In this document: positions 1 through 7,427 of the stretch, one piece after another
How the letters are laid out: every line of letters begins with the position of its first letter
Position numbering within the stretch: position 1 is the stretch's first letter
NCBI GenBank assembly: GCA_013140955.1
Contig: JABFRY010000046.1
Location: 1 to 8,334 of the forward strand
From: Acidobacteriota bacterium
GTDB lineage: Bacteria > Acidobacteriota > Vicinamibacteria > Vicinamibacterales > UBA2999
Reading direction: 5' to 3'
Length of the DNA: 8,334 bases
The notes under the pieces: generated by a model
Seen by the model: only the letters and a program-made list of their open reading frames with translations
Told to the model about the DNA's origin: nothing
Database searches by the model: none
Program-made: the position numbers and the translations under genes

Positions 1-27
1 CCACAACCTCAATCACCAACAGTCACC

Positions 28-1461
28 GTGCCTCCGCCCTGTTCCGTCACGATCGTCGGTGCTGGCCTCGCGGGCAGTGAAGCCGCCTGGCAGATTGCCT
101 CGCTCGGCATTCCGGTCAGGTTGCTCGAGATGCGACCGGTCCGTGCGACCGCCGTGCACAAGACCGCCGATTTCGCCGAACTGGTCTGCAGCAACTCGTT
201 TCGCGGCGACAAACTCGACAACGCGGTCGGCCTCCTCAAGGAGGAGATGCGGCGCCTGGGCTCACTCGTCATGCGAGCGGCCGATGAGCACCGGGTGCCC
301 GCCGGCGCCGCCCTGGCCGTTGACCGTGTGGCGTTCTCGCGGGCCGTGACGGAGGCTGTCACCACCCATCCGCTCATCACCGTCGACCGCGGAGAAGTCA
401 CCCGCCTGCCGTCCGACCCCTCGGCGTTCCCGCTCATCATTGCCACCGGACCACTGACGTCGGACGCCCTGTCGCGCGAGGTGGCCGCGCTGGTGGGCGG
501 CGAGCACCTCTACTTCTACGACGCCATCAGCCCCATCGTCCTGGCGGAGACGATCGATCGCGAGAAGGTCTTTCGCGCCTCGCGCTGGGATCGCAGCCTG
601 CGCGGGAGCCAGGGCCCGGCAGCAGGAGACCGCAGCGTGGGCGAGGGCGACGGCGCCGCGGCGGCTCCCACCGAGGTGGCGTGCGGTATCGATGACGGGC
701 AGGGGGACTACCTGAACTGTCCCCTGTCCCACGACGAGTACCAGCGCTTCTACGACGCGCTCGTCACGGCGGAGTCGGCGACCATTCACGACTTCGATCG
801 CGAGACGTTCTTCGAGGGTTGCCTGCCCGTCGAGGTGATGGCGCATCGCGGCAGGGACACGCTGCGCTTCGGGCCGATGAAGCCGGTGGGACTGGTGGAT
901 CCCCGCACGGGCCGTGCCCCGTACGCGGCCGTCCAGCTGCGCCAGGACAACCTGGCGGGGGACCATTTCAGCCTCGTCGGATTCCAGACGCAGCTGAAGT
1001 GGGGCGAGCAGGAGCGGGTGCTGCGCATGATTCCGGGCCTGGAGCATGCCGAGTTCGTGCGCTTCGGCATGGTCCACCGCAACACCTACATCAACGGCCC
1101 ACGCGTGCTTCGCGAGACGTGGCAGACGCGTCTGCGGGACGACCTGTTCTTCGCCGGTCAGATTTCTGGCGTGGAGGGCTACGTGGAGTCGGCCGCCTCC
1201 GGCCTGCTGGCCGGCCGGAACGCCGCGGCCCTCGTGCGCGGCGAACGACCGAGCGCCCCCCCGCGGACCACGGCGATCGGCGCCCTGGCCTACTACGTGT
1301 CGCACGCCGACCCGTCGCACTACCAGCCAACGAACATCACGTTCGGCATCATGGCGCCGCCGGAAGAGATGCAGGGGCGCCGGCGGCAGTCGCGGGTCGA
1401 GCGGAAGCAGGCACTGGCCGAACGGGCACTGCACGACCTGGCTGCCTGGCTCGAGGCGTGA
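28..1461 (+). CDS. trmFO: TrmFO, folate-dependent tRNA (uracil-54-C5)-methyltransferase
   Basis: Cytosolic flavoenzyme that makes ribothymidine at position 54 in the T-loop of tRNA, using methylenetetrahydrofolate as carbon donor and reduced FAD. Seen in the 477-residue product: an N-terminal FAD-binding GAGLAG (residues 11-16), the LVCSNS segment with Cys54, FFEGCLP with Cys265, HRNTYING, and the GidA-family signature FFAGQISGVEGY (374-385). Cys54 and Cys265 line up with the two functionally important cysteines described in the Bacillus enzyme (alignment from memory). Most family members are about 435-450 residues. The excess here is a low-complexity insertion at about residues 190-225, before DYLNCP. 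The start is a GTG without a clear Shine-Dalgarno sequence. The frame stays open to the left edge, so a start outside the window is possible, but the GTG leaves only six residues before the first beta strand, as expected. It overlaps xerC by one base. Confidence 0.96.
   Translation: MPPPCSVTIVGAGLAGSEAAWQIASLGIPVRLLEMRPVRATAVHKTADFAELVCSNSFRGDKLDNAVGLLKEEMRRLGSLVMRAADEHRVPAGAALAVDRVAFSRAVTEAVTTHPLITVDRGEVTRLPSDPSAFPLIIATGPLTSDALSREVAALVGGEHLYFYDAISPIVLAETIDREKVFRASRWDRSLRGSQGPAAGDRSVGEGDGAAAAPTEVACGIDDGQGDYLNCPLSHDEYQRFYDALVTAESATIHDFDRETFFEGCLPVEVMAHRGRDTLRFGPMKPVGLVDPRTGRAPYAAVQLRQDNLAGDHFSLVGFQTQLKWGEQERVLRMIPGLEHAEFVRFGMVHRNTYINGPRVLRETWQTRLRDDLFFAGQISGVEGYVESAASGLLAGRNAAALVRGERPSAPPRTTAIGALAYYVSHADPSHYQPTNITFGIMAPPEEMQGRRRQSRVERKQALAERALHDLAAWLEA
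595..702 (+). other. Insertion inside TrmFO, low-complexity Gly/Ala/Asp-rich
   Basis: About 36 residues (190-225 of TrmFO) separate the conserved FRASRWDR stretch from DYLNCP. In the Bacillus protein, as I remember it, these two motifs are almost adjacent. The segment is rich in Gly, Ala, Asp and Ser, and the reading frame is kept on both sides. It reads as a flexible surface loop. Whether it is lineage-wide or specific to this strain cannot be told from one sequence. Confidence 0.7.
1453..1456 (+). promoter_or_regulatory. Ribosome binding site of xerC
   Basis: GAGG lies inside the last codons of trmFO, four bases before the xerC ATG. With the TGATG stop/start overlap it indicates coupled translation of the two genes. 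Confidence 0.6.
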
Positions 1462-2390
1462 TGCGGGAACGGGTCAAGGAGTTCCTCGACTACCTGAGGC
1501 TGAATCGGAACGCCTCGCCCCACACCGTCGAGGCGTACGAGAGCGATCTGAGCCAGTTCGCCGGCTTCCTCGCGGCCCGGATGGACACAGCAGCCCGGCT
1601 GCTCACACCAGAGGACGTCGACCGTGCCGCCATCCGGGGGTTCCTCGCCGAGCTGCATCGGCAGGGTCAGGCGCGTGCCTCGGTGGCGCGGAAGCTGTCC
1701 GCGCTGCGCGCCTTCATGCGCTTCCTGCGCACCGAGGGCCTGATCGAGCGCGACCCTGCCGCGCTCACGGTGGCGCCCAAGACGGAGCACCGGCTGCCGG
1801 TCCACCTCTCCATCGACGAGATGGCCCGGTTGCTCGAGACCCCTGACCTCGCCACGCCCCTCGGGCGGCGGGACCGCGCGATCCTCGAGCTCTTCTACGC
1901 CTCAGGGCTCCGGCTGAGCGAACTCGTGGCCCTCGATCTCGACGACGTGAACCTGCACGGGCGCATGGTCCGGGTGATGGGGAAGGGTCGCAAGGAGCGG
2001 CTCGTACCGTTCAACCATTCCGCGGAGTCGGCACTGCGGGTGTGGCTGCGCGACCGGGCTGTGATTCGTCACCAGCCGTCGGGCAGGAGCGGCGCGCGCG
2101 GCGAGGAACCACTCTTCGTCAACTCGCGCGGCCCGAGGCTGTCGGGACGCAGCGTGCAGCGGCTCGTGGCCCGTTACGTTACGCAGGCCAGCACGCGCTT
2201 CGGGGTGAGTCCGCACGCCCTGCGCCACTCCTTCGCCACGCACCTGCTGGAACGTGGCGCCGATCTCAGGGCGATTCAGGAACTGCTCGGTCACGTGCAG
2301 CTCTCCACGACGCAGCGCTACACGCACGTCAACGCGGCACAGCTGCTCGACGTCTACAGGCGTGCGCATCCACGCGCGCGCCAGCCCTAG
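1461..2390 (+). CDS. xerC: Tyrosine recombinase XerC
   Basis: Site-specific recombinase that, with a XerD partner, resolves chromosome dimers at the dif site during division. The 309-residue product has the usual length. Residues 1-90 form the SAM-like N-terminal core-binding domain. The C-terminal catalytic domain has every active-site residue: Arg151 (SGLRLSEL), Lys175 (GKGRKER), His252 and Arg255 (HALRH), His278 (LLGHVQLS) and the nucleophile Tyr287 (TQRYTHV). Spacings between these residues match those of E. coli XerD. The start is an ATG whose first base is the last base of the trmFO stop, with GAGG four bases upstream. The trmFO-xerC order is also found in Bacillus (gid-codV), where hslV, hslU and codY follow. 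Here a convergent regulator gene follows instead. XerC rather than XerD is called from this synteny; sequence alone barely separates the two. No dif site is visible in the window. Confidence 0.94.
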   Translation: MRERVKEFLDYLRLNRNASPHTVEAYESDLSQFAGFLAARMDTAARLLTPEDVDRAAIRGFLAELHRQGQARASVARKLSALRAFMRFLRTEGLIERDPAALTVAPKTEHRLPVHLSIDEMARLLETPDLATPLGRRDRAILELFYASGLRLSELVALDLDDVNLHGRMVRVMGKGRKERLVPFNHSAESALRVWLRDRAVIRHQPSGRSGARGEEPLFVNSRGPRLSGRSVQRLVARYVTQASTRFGVSPHALRHSFATHLLERGADLRAIQELLGHVQLSTTQRYTHVNAAQLLDVYRRAHPRARQP

Positions 2391-2509
2391 CGCGATTGTC
2401 GCTTCGCTGCAGCACGCCATCCCGGTCCTCCGGCGCGACGAAGGACCCACGCCGGCGGGCGGGAGGTCTCGCTGGCCGCAGGGCGGTCCCGCAAGGGATG
2501 GCGTCCCCC
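2391..2509. other. Convergent intergenic region, xerC and sigma54 regulator
   Basis: This 119-bp gap separates the xerC stop from the stop of the opposing response regulator gene. It contains a 6-bp inverted repeat (GGTCCT 2424-2429, AGGACC 2442-2447) and one arm of a longer inverted repeat that reaches into the regulator gene. Neither stem is followed by a T tract on either strand. I see no gene in it. Confidence 0.5.

Positions 2510-2534
<25 letters not shown>
2475..2534. terminator. Inverted repeat at convergent gene ends, possible transcript end
   Basis: Perfect 11-bp arms GCCGCAGGGCG (2475-2485) and CGCCCTGCGGC (2524-2534) enclose 38 bases that include the regulator stop codon. Within the loop, TCCC-GCAA-GGGA (2487-2498) could form a small hairpin with a GNRA-type tetraloop on the plus-strand RNA. 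There is no U tract, so this is not a canonical intrinsic terminator. In G+C-rich DNA such repeats also arise by chance. Confidence 0.3.
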
Positions 2535-3919
<1,385 letters not shown>

Positions 3920-3925
3920 GCCTGT

Positions 3926-3929
3926 CCTC
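3926..3929 (-). promoter_or_regulatory. Ribosome binding site of the sigma54 response regulator
   Basis: GAGG on the minus strand, six bases before the ATG. It lies in the 29-nt gap after the kinase stop and supports the chosen start. Confidence 0.6.
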
Positions 3930-3948
3930 TAGTTCCCTTCTGTTCCGC

Positions 3949-5124
3949 TCACAGCCCCGTGTCGGCCACCACCGGAAGACTGACCCGGATCGTCGTGCCA
4001 CGTCCAGGGGTGGACTCCAGGTCGATGCGTCCGTCGTGCGCGTCCACGATCTTGCGCACGATCGAGAGGCCGAGCCCCGAGCCCTGCGGCTTGGTCGTGA
4101 AGAACGGGCTGAAGGCCTTCTCTGCGACCTCCGGCTCGATGCCGGGGCCGTCGTCATCGAACGACACGATGACGGCATCCCGTCCGTCCCCACCATCATC
4201 GAGCCGCGTGGTCATGGCTTTAATCGACACCGTGCCCCGGCCCTCCATGGCCTCGTAAGCATTGGTGAGCAGGTTCGTGAACAACTGCGCGAGTTGGTGC
4301 TGGTCCGCCTGAATCTGGGGCAGGGCCGCCGGCACGTCGATCGCGACCGTAATGCCGCCAGGGTCCACCTTGGTGCCGGCCAGATGCACGGCGGCCTGCA
4401 GGGCACCGTCGATGGGAATCGGCTCCACGTGCAGGCGAATCGGACGCACGAAGTCCAGCACTTCCTGGACGATGCCCGCCGCCATCTTCGCCTCGTTGAT
4501 GATGTCGGCGAGCATGCCCTGGACCTCAGGGGCATCCGGGACCTTGCGCCGCAGCAGGCCGGCCAGCACCTCGATGCCCGCGAGCGGGTTCTTCACCTCG
4601 TGTGCGATGGCCGCGGCCATTTCTCCGAGTGCCGCGAGACGGTCCCGCAGGCGCTCCCGTTCCTCGAGTTGCTCCACGCGGGTGAGGTCCTTGAAGAACA
4701 TGGCGGCGCCGACCACCTCGCCATCGTCCTCCCGGATGAGGGCCACCGTGTAGCCGATCACCTTGCCCGATGGCCGCAGGCGCAGCTCCGCCCGATTGGG
4801 CAGCAGGTGAAGGTCGAATGCGGCGAGCAGCGTCCGGACGACGTCAGGGTGGGACGCGAGGACGCTGGCCACCGGGCGTCCGATGTCGTCGGGCCGGTGT
4901 GCCACACCGAAGATGCGGTAGGCCTCGCTGTTCATCAGGCGAAGGGCGCCATCGCGTGCAATGGCGAGGACCCCGTTGCGCATGCCGGCGACGATGTGCC
5001 TGAAGAAGGCGTCGCCCACCGGCGCCTCCGGCGAGGGGGCCGCCGGGCGTGCACGTGCCGCCGGCAGGTGGATGACGGCCGCCGGAGCGGTCCCTGGGCG
5101 TGCGTGTCGTGGGGCGCGTGTCAT
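3949..5124 (-). CDS. Soluble PAS-domain sensor histidine kinase (NtrB-like)
   Basis: Autophosphorylating kinase, the presumed phosphodonor of the adjacent NtrC-type regulator. Residue numbers assume the ATG at 5124 (391 residues). Residues 1-37 are Pro/Ala/Arg-rich and probably disordered. A PAS domain follows (about 38-150, including LRLMNSEAYRIFG and a terminal FFKDLTR). The HisKA domain has His175 in AHEVKNPLAGI. The ATPase domain has the N box (Asn284 and Asn288 in NLLTNAYEAM), the G1 box DDDGPGI (323-329), the F box FSPFFTT (338-344) and the G2 box GSGLGLS (348-354). No membrane segment is visible, so it acts in the cytoplasm and should sense an internal signal through PAS or a partner protein. 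An ATG in frame at 5202 would add 26 residues. Neither start has a convincing ribosome binding site. I prefer 5124 because a perfect palindrome lies just upstream of it. Confidence 0.9.
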   Translation of the reverse strand: MTRAPRHARPGTAPAAVIHLPAARARPAAPSPEAPVGDAFFRHIVAGMRNGVLAIARDGALRLMNSEAYRIFGVAHRPDDIGRPVASVLASHPDVVRTLLAAFDLHLLPNRAELRLRPSGKVIGYTVALIREDDGEVVGAAMFFKDLTRVEQLEERERLRDRLAALGEMAAAIAHEVKNPLAGIEVLAGLLRRKVPDAPEVQGMLADIINEAKMAAGIVQEVLDFVRPIRLHVEPIPIDGALQAAVHLAGTKVDPGGITVAIDVPAALPQIQADQHQLAQLFTNLLTNAYEAMEGRGTVSIKAMTTRLDDGGDGRDAVIVSFDDDGPGIEPEVAEKAFSPFFTTKPQGSGLGLSIVRKIVDAHDGRIDLESTPGRGTTIRVSLPVVADTGL

Positions 5125-5147
5125 AGGCTGTTGTGCGGCTGTGGTCG

Positions 5148-5163
5148 GCGGTGACCTCACCGC
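5148..5163. promoter_or_regulatory. Perfect 7-2-7 palindrome, candidate operator of the kinase operon
   Basis: GCGGTGA-CC-TCACCGC has perfect 7-base arms around two bases. It is 23 bases upstream of the preferred kinase ATG. The symmetry and position fit binding by a dimeric regulator. If the longer kinase start at 5202 were used, the site would be coding sequence. No function is proven by the sequence. Confidence 0.4.
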
Positions 5164-5203
5164 ACAGGGCAAGCCGCGTGCCCGCGCGATCTGGGAGGTC
5201 ATC

Positions 5204-5240
5204 GACGGTTTCAGGCGGAGTTGCCCCGCCGTGTGCCGTC
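5204..5240 (-). terminator. Nested stem-loop between ABC-F gene and kinase gene
   Basis: An inner stem GGCGGGG-CAA-CTCCGCC on the minus strand (5230-5214) has seven pairs, one of them G-U. An outer stem GACGG/CCGTC (5236-5240 with 5204-5208) encloses it across a symmetric 5x5 internal loop. The inner stem pairs better in minus-strand RNA than in plus-strand RNA, where one pair is a mismatch. No T tract follows, so it may be a transcript-end stabiliser or weak terminator of the ABC-F gene. Confidence 0.3.
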
Positions 5241-5258
5241 AGCGGCGGCCTGGCGATC

Positions 5259-5268
5259 ACAGATCTGT
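5259..5268. promoter_or_regulatory. 10-bp perfect palindrome ACAGATCTGT
   Basis: A self-complementary decamer in the gap between the ABC-F gene and the kinase operon. It is less G+C-rich than its surroundings, which makes it stand out. It could be a half of an operator, but its short length means chance is a real possibility. Confidence 0.2.
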
Positions 5269-5301
5269 CGGTGCGGTATCAGATTCGTCGGTTGCGCCCG
5301 T

Positions 5302-5318
5302 CCGGGTTACGAATCCGG
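5302..5318. repeat. Small hairpin over the ABC-F stop codon
   Basis: CCGGGTT-ACG-AATCCGG gives seven pairs on plus-strand RNA, including one G-U. A competing inverted repeat, GATTCGT (5282-5288) with ACGAATC (5309-5315), overlaps it. The position over the TAA stop suggests part of the gene-end structure. It has no T tract. Confidence 0.25.
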
Positions 5319-7292
5319 GGCCTCGGCCGCTGCGTGTTCCTGCAGGGCCTCCCACTGCGCCATCAGATCTCCCACCTCCCACATGAGGGCCTGGTGTCGA
5401 TTGATGATCTCCCGTGAATCGTGCCGGTCATCGTAGAAGCCAGGTTGCGCCATGTCCGCCTCCAGGGCCTTGACGGCGGTTTCCCGGTCCGAGATCCGCG
5501 CTTCCAGTTCCGCGATGCGCTTCAGCAGTCCTTCCCGGGCCCGCTGGGCCTTGCGTCGCGCGGCGTCGGCCTGCTTGCGTGCGTCGCGGTCCTGGGCCGG
5601 CGCGGCCTGCTGGACCGCCGTGGCGGGCGGTCGTCGCTTCTCGGGTCGTGCGGGTGCCGCCGTGGCCGCCACAGTCGGACTCGAACCCTGGGGATGTTCC
5701 TTCCGCCAGAGGAAGTCGGCGTAGGTGCCGGGATAGCTCACGGCGCGACCGTCGCCGATCTCGATGATGCGGGTGGCCAGCCGCTCCACGAAATAGCGGT
5801 CGTGCGAGACGATGATCAGGGTGCCGCCGTAGTCCTCGAGGGCATCGAGCAGGACGTCCTTGGAGTCGAGGTCCAGGTGGTTGGTGGGCTCGTCGAGCAG
5901 CAGCGTGTTCGAGGGGCGCAGCAGCATGCGCGCCACCGCCAGCCGGGTACGCTCCCCGCCTGACAGGACGCCCGCCTTCTTGTACACATCGTCGCCTGAG
6001 AACAGGAAGCCGCCCAGGATGGTGCGGATGGCCGGCACCATGTCGTGGGGCGAGCCGGCGACGAGCGTCTCGTAGACCGTCAGCGCTGGATTGAGCCGCG
6101 TCGCCTCGTCCTGCGCGAAGTACTCCATCACCACCTGGTGGCCGATCTCCCGGACACCCGCATCCGGGGCCTCCTCGCCGGAGAGCATCCGCATCAGGGT
6201 GGACTTGCCCGCTCCGTTCGGTCCGACGAGGGCAATGCGGTCGCCTCGCTCGATGTGCAGGTCGAGCTCCCGGAAGACGGCCAGGGGACCATAGGCCTTC
6301 GCGAGCCCGTTCAGTTCGAGCACCGTCCGCCCGCTCTTGGCACACGTGGGAAACGTGAAGTGGATGCGCTTGCGCTCCGGCGGCACCTCGATCGGCACGA
6401 CCTTCTCGAGCAGCTTGATCCGGCTCTGGACCTGGGCCGCCTTCGTCGCCTGGTACCGGAACCGGTCCACGAACATCCGGATGCGGGCGACCTCCTCGTC
6501 CTGCTCCTTCTTGGCCTGACGGAGCCGGTCGAGCATCGCGTCCCGTGACTCGACGTACTTCGAGTAGTTGCCGACGTAGTCGGTGAGTCGCCGGAGGTTC
6601 AGGTCGGTGATGCGCGTCACCACGGCATCCAGGAAGTAGCGGTCGTGCGAGACGAGAATCACCGCATGGGGGTACGCGGACAGGTAGCCCTCCAGCCAGT
6701 TGCGGGCCTCGAGATCCAGGTGGTTGGTGGGTTCGTCGAGCAGCAACAGGTTGGGGCGACCCAGCAGGAGCTTGGCGAGCGCCAGACGCATCTGCCAGCC
6801 GCCGGAAAACGTCTCGGCGGGTCGCGTGAAGTCCTCCTGCCGGAAGCCCAGACCCCGCAGCACCGTGGCGATCCGCAGGTCCATGCTGTATCCGTCGTCC
6901 AGGCGGAATCGGTCCTGGAGCTGGCTGTACCGGGCCAGCAGGGCGTCGTGGGCGCCGTTGGACGGGGTCTCGCTCAGGCGCTGTTCGATGTCGTGCATCT
7001 CCGCCCGGGCATCGAGCAGGTGCTGGAAGGCGGCGCTGGCTTCCTCGAACACGGTCCGGCCGGCGTGGGCCAGGCCGTCCTGCGGCAGGTAGCCGATCGT
7101 CAGGCCCGTCGGGCGCACGATCCCCCCGGCGTCCGCTTCGTCGAGGCCGGCGAGCATCCTCAGCAGTGTGGTCTTGCCGGCCCCGTTCGGGCCGCAGAGA
7201 CCCACCCGCTCCCGGTCCCCGATCTGCCAGGTGACACGGTCCAGCAGGACCCGGTCCCCGAACGACTTGGTCAGTTCCGTCAGTTGAATCAC
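5307..7292 (-). CDS. ABC-F family ATPase (ribosome-associated translation factor)
   Basis: A soluble ATPase with two ABC cassettes and no transmembrane domain. Such proteins bind the ribosomal E site and relieve stalled or drug-bound ribosomes. The 661-residue product has cassette 1 with Walker A GPNGAGKT (34-41), signature FSGGWQ (162-167), Walker B LLLLDEPTNHLD (182-193) and His216. A charged interdomain linker of about 240-300 is the tRNA-contacting segment. Cassette 2 has GPNGAGKS (357-364), LSGGERTR (443-450), LLLDEPTNHLD (464-474) and His497. A Pro/Ala-rich spacer (about 535-570) leads to a charged C-terminal coiled coil (about 571-650). The layout recalls the YdiF/YheS/Uup group rather than EttA, which lacks this tail. 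The start is GTG at 7292, giving the canonical N-terminus IQLTELTKSFG. The frame is open another 194 codons upstream, but that stretch is antisense to the sigma factor gene. Nothing here shows antibiotic resistance; a housekeeping role is equally likely. Confidence 0.94.
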   Translation of the reverse strand: MIQLTELTKSFGDRVLLDRVTWQIGDRERVGLCGPNGAGKTTLLRMLAGLDEADAGGIVRPTGLTIGYLPQDGLAHAGRTVFEEASAAFQHLLDARAEMHDIEQRLSETPSNGAHDALLARYSQLQDRFRLDDGYSMDLRIATVLRGLGFRQEDFTRPAETFSGGWQMRLALAKLLLGRPNLLLLDEPTNHLDLEARNWLEGYLSAYPHAVILVSHDRYFLDAVVTRITDLNLRRLTDYVGNYSKYVESRDAMLDRLRQAKKEQDEEVARIRMFVDRFRYQATKAAQVQSRIKLLEKVVPIEVPPERKRIHFTFPTCAKSGRTVLELNGLAKAYGPLAVFRELDLHIERGDRIALVGPNGAGKSTLMRMLSGEEAPDAGVREIGHQVVMEYFAQDEATRLNPALTVYETLVAGSPHDMVPAIRTILGGFLFSGDDVYKKAGVLSGGERTRLAVARMLLRPSNTLLLDEPTNHLDLDSKDVLLDALEDYGGTLIIVSHDRYFVERLATRIIEIGDGRAVSYPGTYADFLWRKEHPQGSSPTVAATAAPARPEKRRPPATAVQQAAPAQDRDARKQADAARRKAQRAREGLLKRIAELEARISDRETAVKALEADMAQPGFYDDRHDSREIINRHQALMWEVGDLMAQWEALQEHAAAEAPDS

Positions 7293-7313
7293 GTGGTATC
7301 GCCGATCCGGGCA

Positions 7314-7319
7314 ATTGTA
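7314..7319 (-). promoter_or_regulatory. Candidate -10 element for the ABC-F gene
   Basis: TACAAT on the minus strand differs from TATAAT at one base and lies in an otherwise G+C-rich stretch. Transcription would begin near 7307, leaving a leader of only about 15 bases before the GTG. This fits the absence of a Shine-Dalgarno sequence there. No good -35 is seen at 17 bp. Confidence 0.4.
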
Positions 7320-7321
7320 CC

Positions 7322-7345
7322 GTGCCGGCCGCGCCGTCCCGGCAC
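7322..7345. promoter_or_regulatory. Inverted repeat between the two divergent -10 candidates
   Basis: GTGCCGG (7322-7328) and CCGGCAC (7339-7345) are perfect 7-base arms around a 10-base spacer, one centre-to-centre helical turn and a half apart. Its position, between the two opposed -10 candidates, would let one bound factor affect both promoters. Confidence 0.3.
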
Positions 7346-7355
7346 CGGCCGGGCG

Positions 7356-7361
7356 TATGAT
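7356..7361 (+). promoter_or_regulatory. Candidate -10 element for the ECF sigma gene
   Basis: TATGAT on the plus strand matches TATAAT at five of six bases. It would start a transcript near 7368 with a leader of about 60 bases. The hexamer 17 bp upstream (GCCGTC) does not resemble a sigma70 -35 box, so the promoter may be activator-dependent or read by another sigma factor. Confidence 0.35.
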
Positions 7362-7406
7362 GCGGCCAGACCAGGGGGGGCGACCGGCCGTCTTAGGGAC
7401 TGCCGG

Positions 7407-7419
7407 GTCGGTGACCGAC
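7407..7419. promoter_or_regulatory. 13-bp palindrome just before the sigma start codon
   Basis: GTCGGT-G-ACCGAC is a perfect 6-1-6 inverted repeat ending eight bases before the sigma ATG, where a Shine-Dalgarno sequence would normally lie. As RNA it can form a five-pair stem with a UGA loop. It could be a protein operator or an element limiting translation. Confidence 0.35.
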
Positions 7420-7427
7420 ACTTTCTG

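Larger units (their letters stand above)
5125..5306. promoter_or_regulatory. Control region upstream of the kinase-regulator operon
   Basis: These 182 bases lie between the ABC-F stop and the preferred kinase start, with both genes on the minus strand. They hold several inverted repeats, listed separately, and no gene that I can support. Because the ABC-F gene has no clear intrinsic terminator, read-through into the kinase operon is possible. I could not find a confident -35/-10 pair for the kinase operon. Confidence 0.45.
7293..7427. promoter_or_regulatory. Divergent promoter region between ABC-F and ECF sigma genes
   Basis: A 135-bp region from which the ABC-F gene (minus) and the sigma gene (plus) are transcribed apart. 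It holds a candidate -10 on each strand and two inverted repeats, listed separately, plus a run of seven G (7374-7380). Recognisable -35 boxes are missing. Confidence 0.55.

Noticed and set aside
1..27. Upstream extension of trmFO to the left edge
   Set aside because: The frame is open, but the added residues are Pro/Gln/Thr-rich and precede the expected N-terminal beta strand. The true start cannot be settled without more upstream sequence.
262..1434. A 390-codon minus-strand frame opposite trmFO
   Set aside because: It is fully antisense to trmFO, has His/Arg-rich composition with no recognisable motif, and has no supporting start site.
4036..5154. A 372-codon plus-strand frame opposite the kinase
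   Set aside because: It is antisense to the conserved HisKA and ATPase motifs and shows no domain of its own.
5223..5239. Sigma54 -24/-12-like sequence on the minus strand (GGCAC then GGCAA)
   Set aside because: The conserved GG and GC are 11 bases apart instead of the strict 10, and the TT before GC is missing.
5302..5318. tRNA T-arm-like sequence (GGTTACGAATCC)
   Set aside because: The loop has one base too many compared with TTCGAAT, the five-pair stem fails, and no acceptor, D or anticodon arm can be built around it. It overlaps the ABC-F stop.
5428..7314. A 628-codon minus-strand frame overlapping the ABC-F gene
   Set aside because: It is the same strand in a shifted frame. The Pro/Arg/Gly-rich translation has no motifs, while the other frame carries all ABC motifs.
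6645..7427. Possible 261-residue N-terminal extension of the sigma factor
   Set aside because: It is antisense to ABC-F cassette 1 and unlike any sigma domain. The ATG at 7428 gives a normal ECF length.
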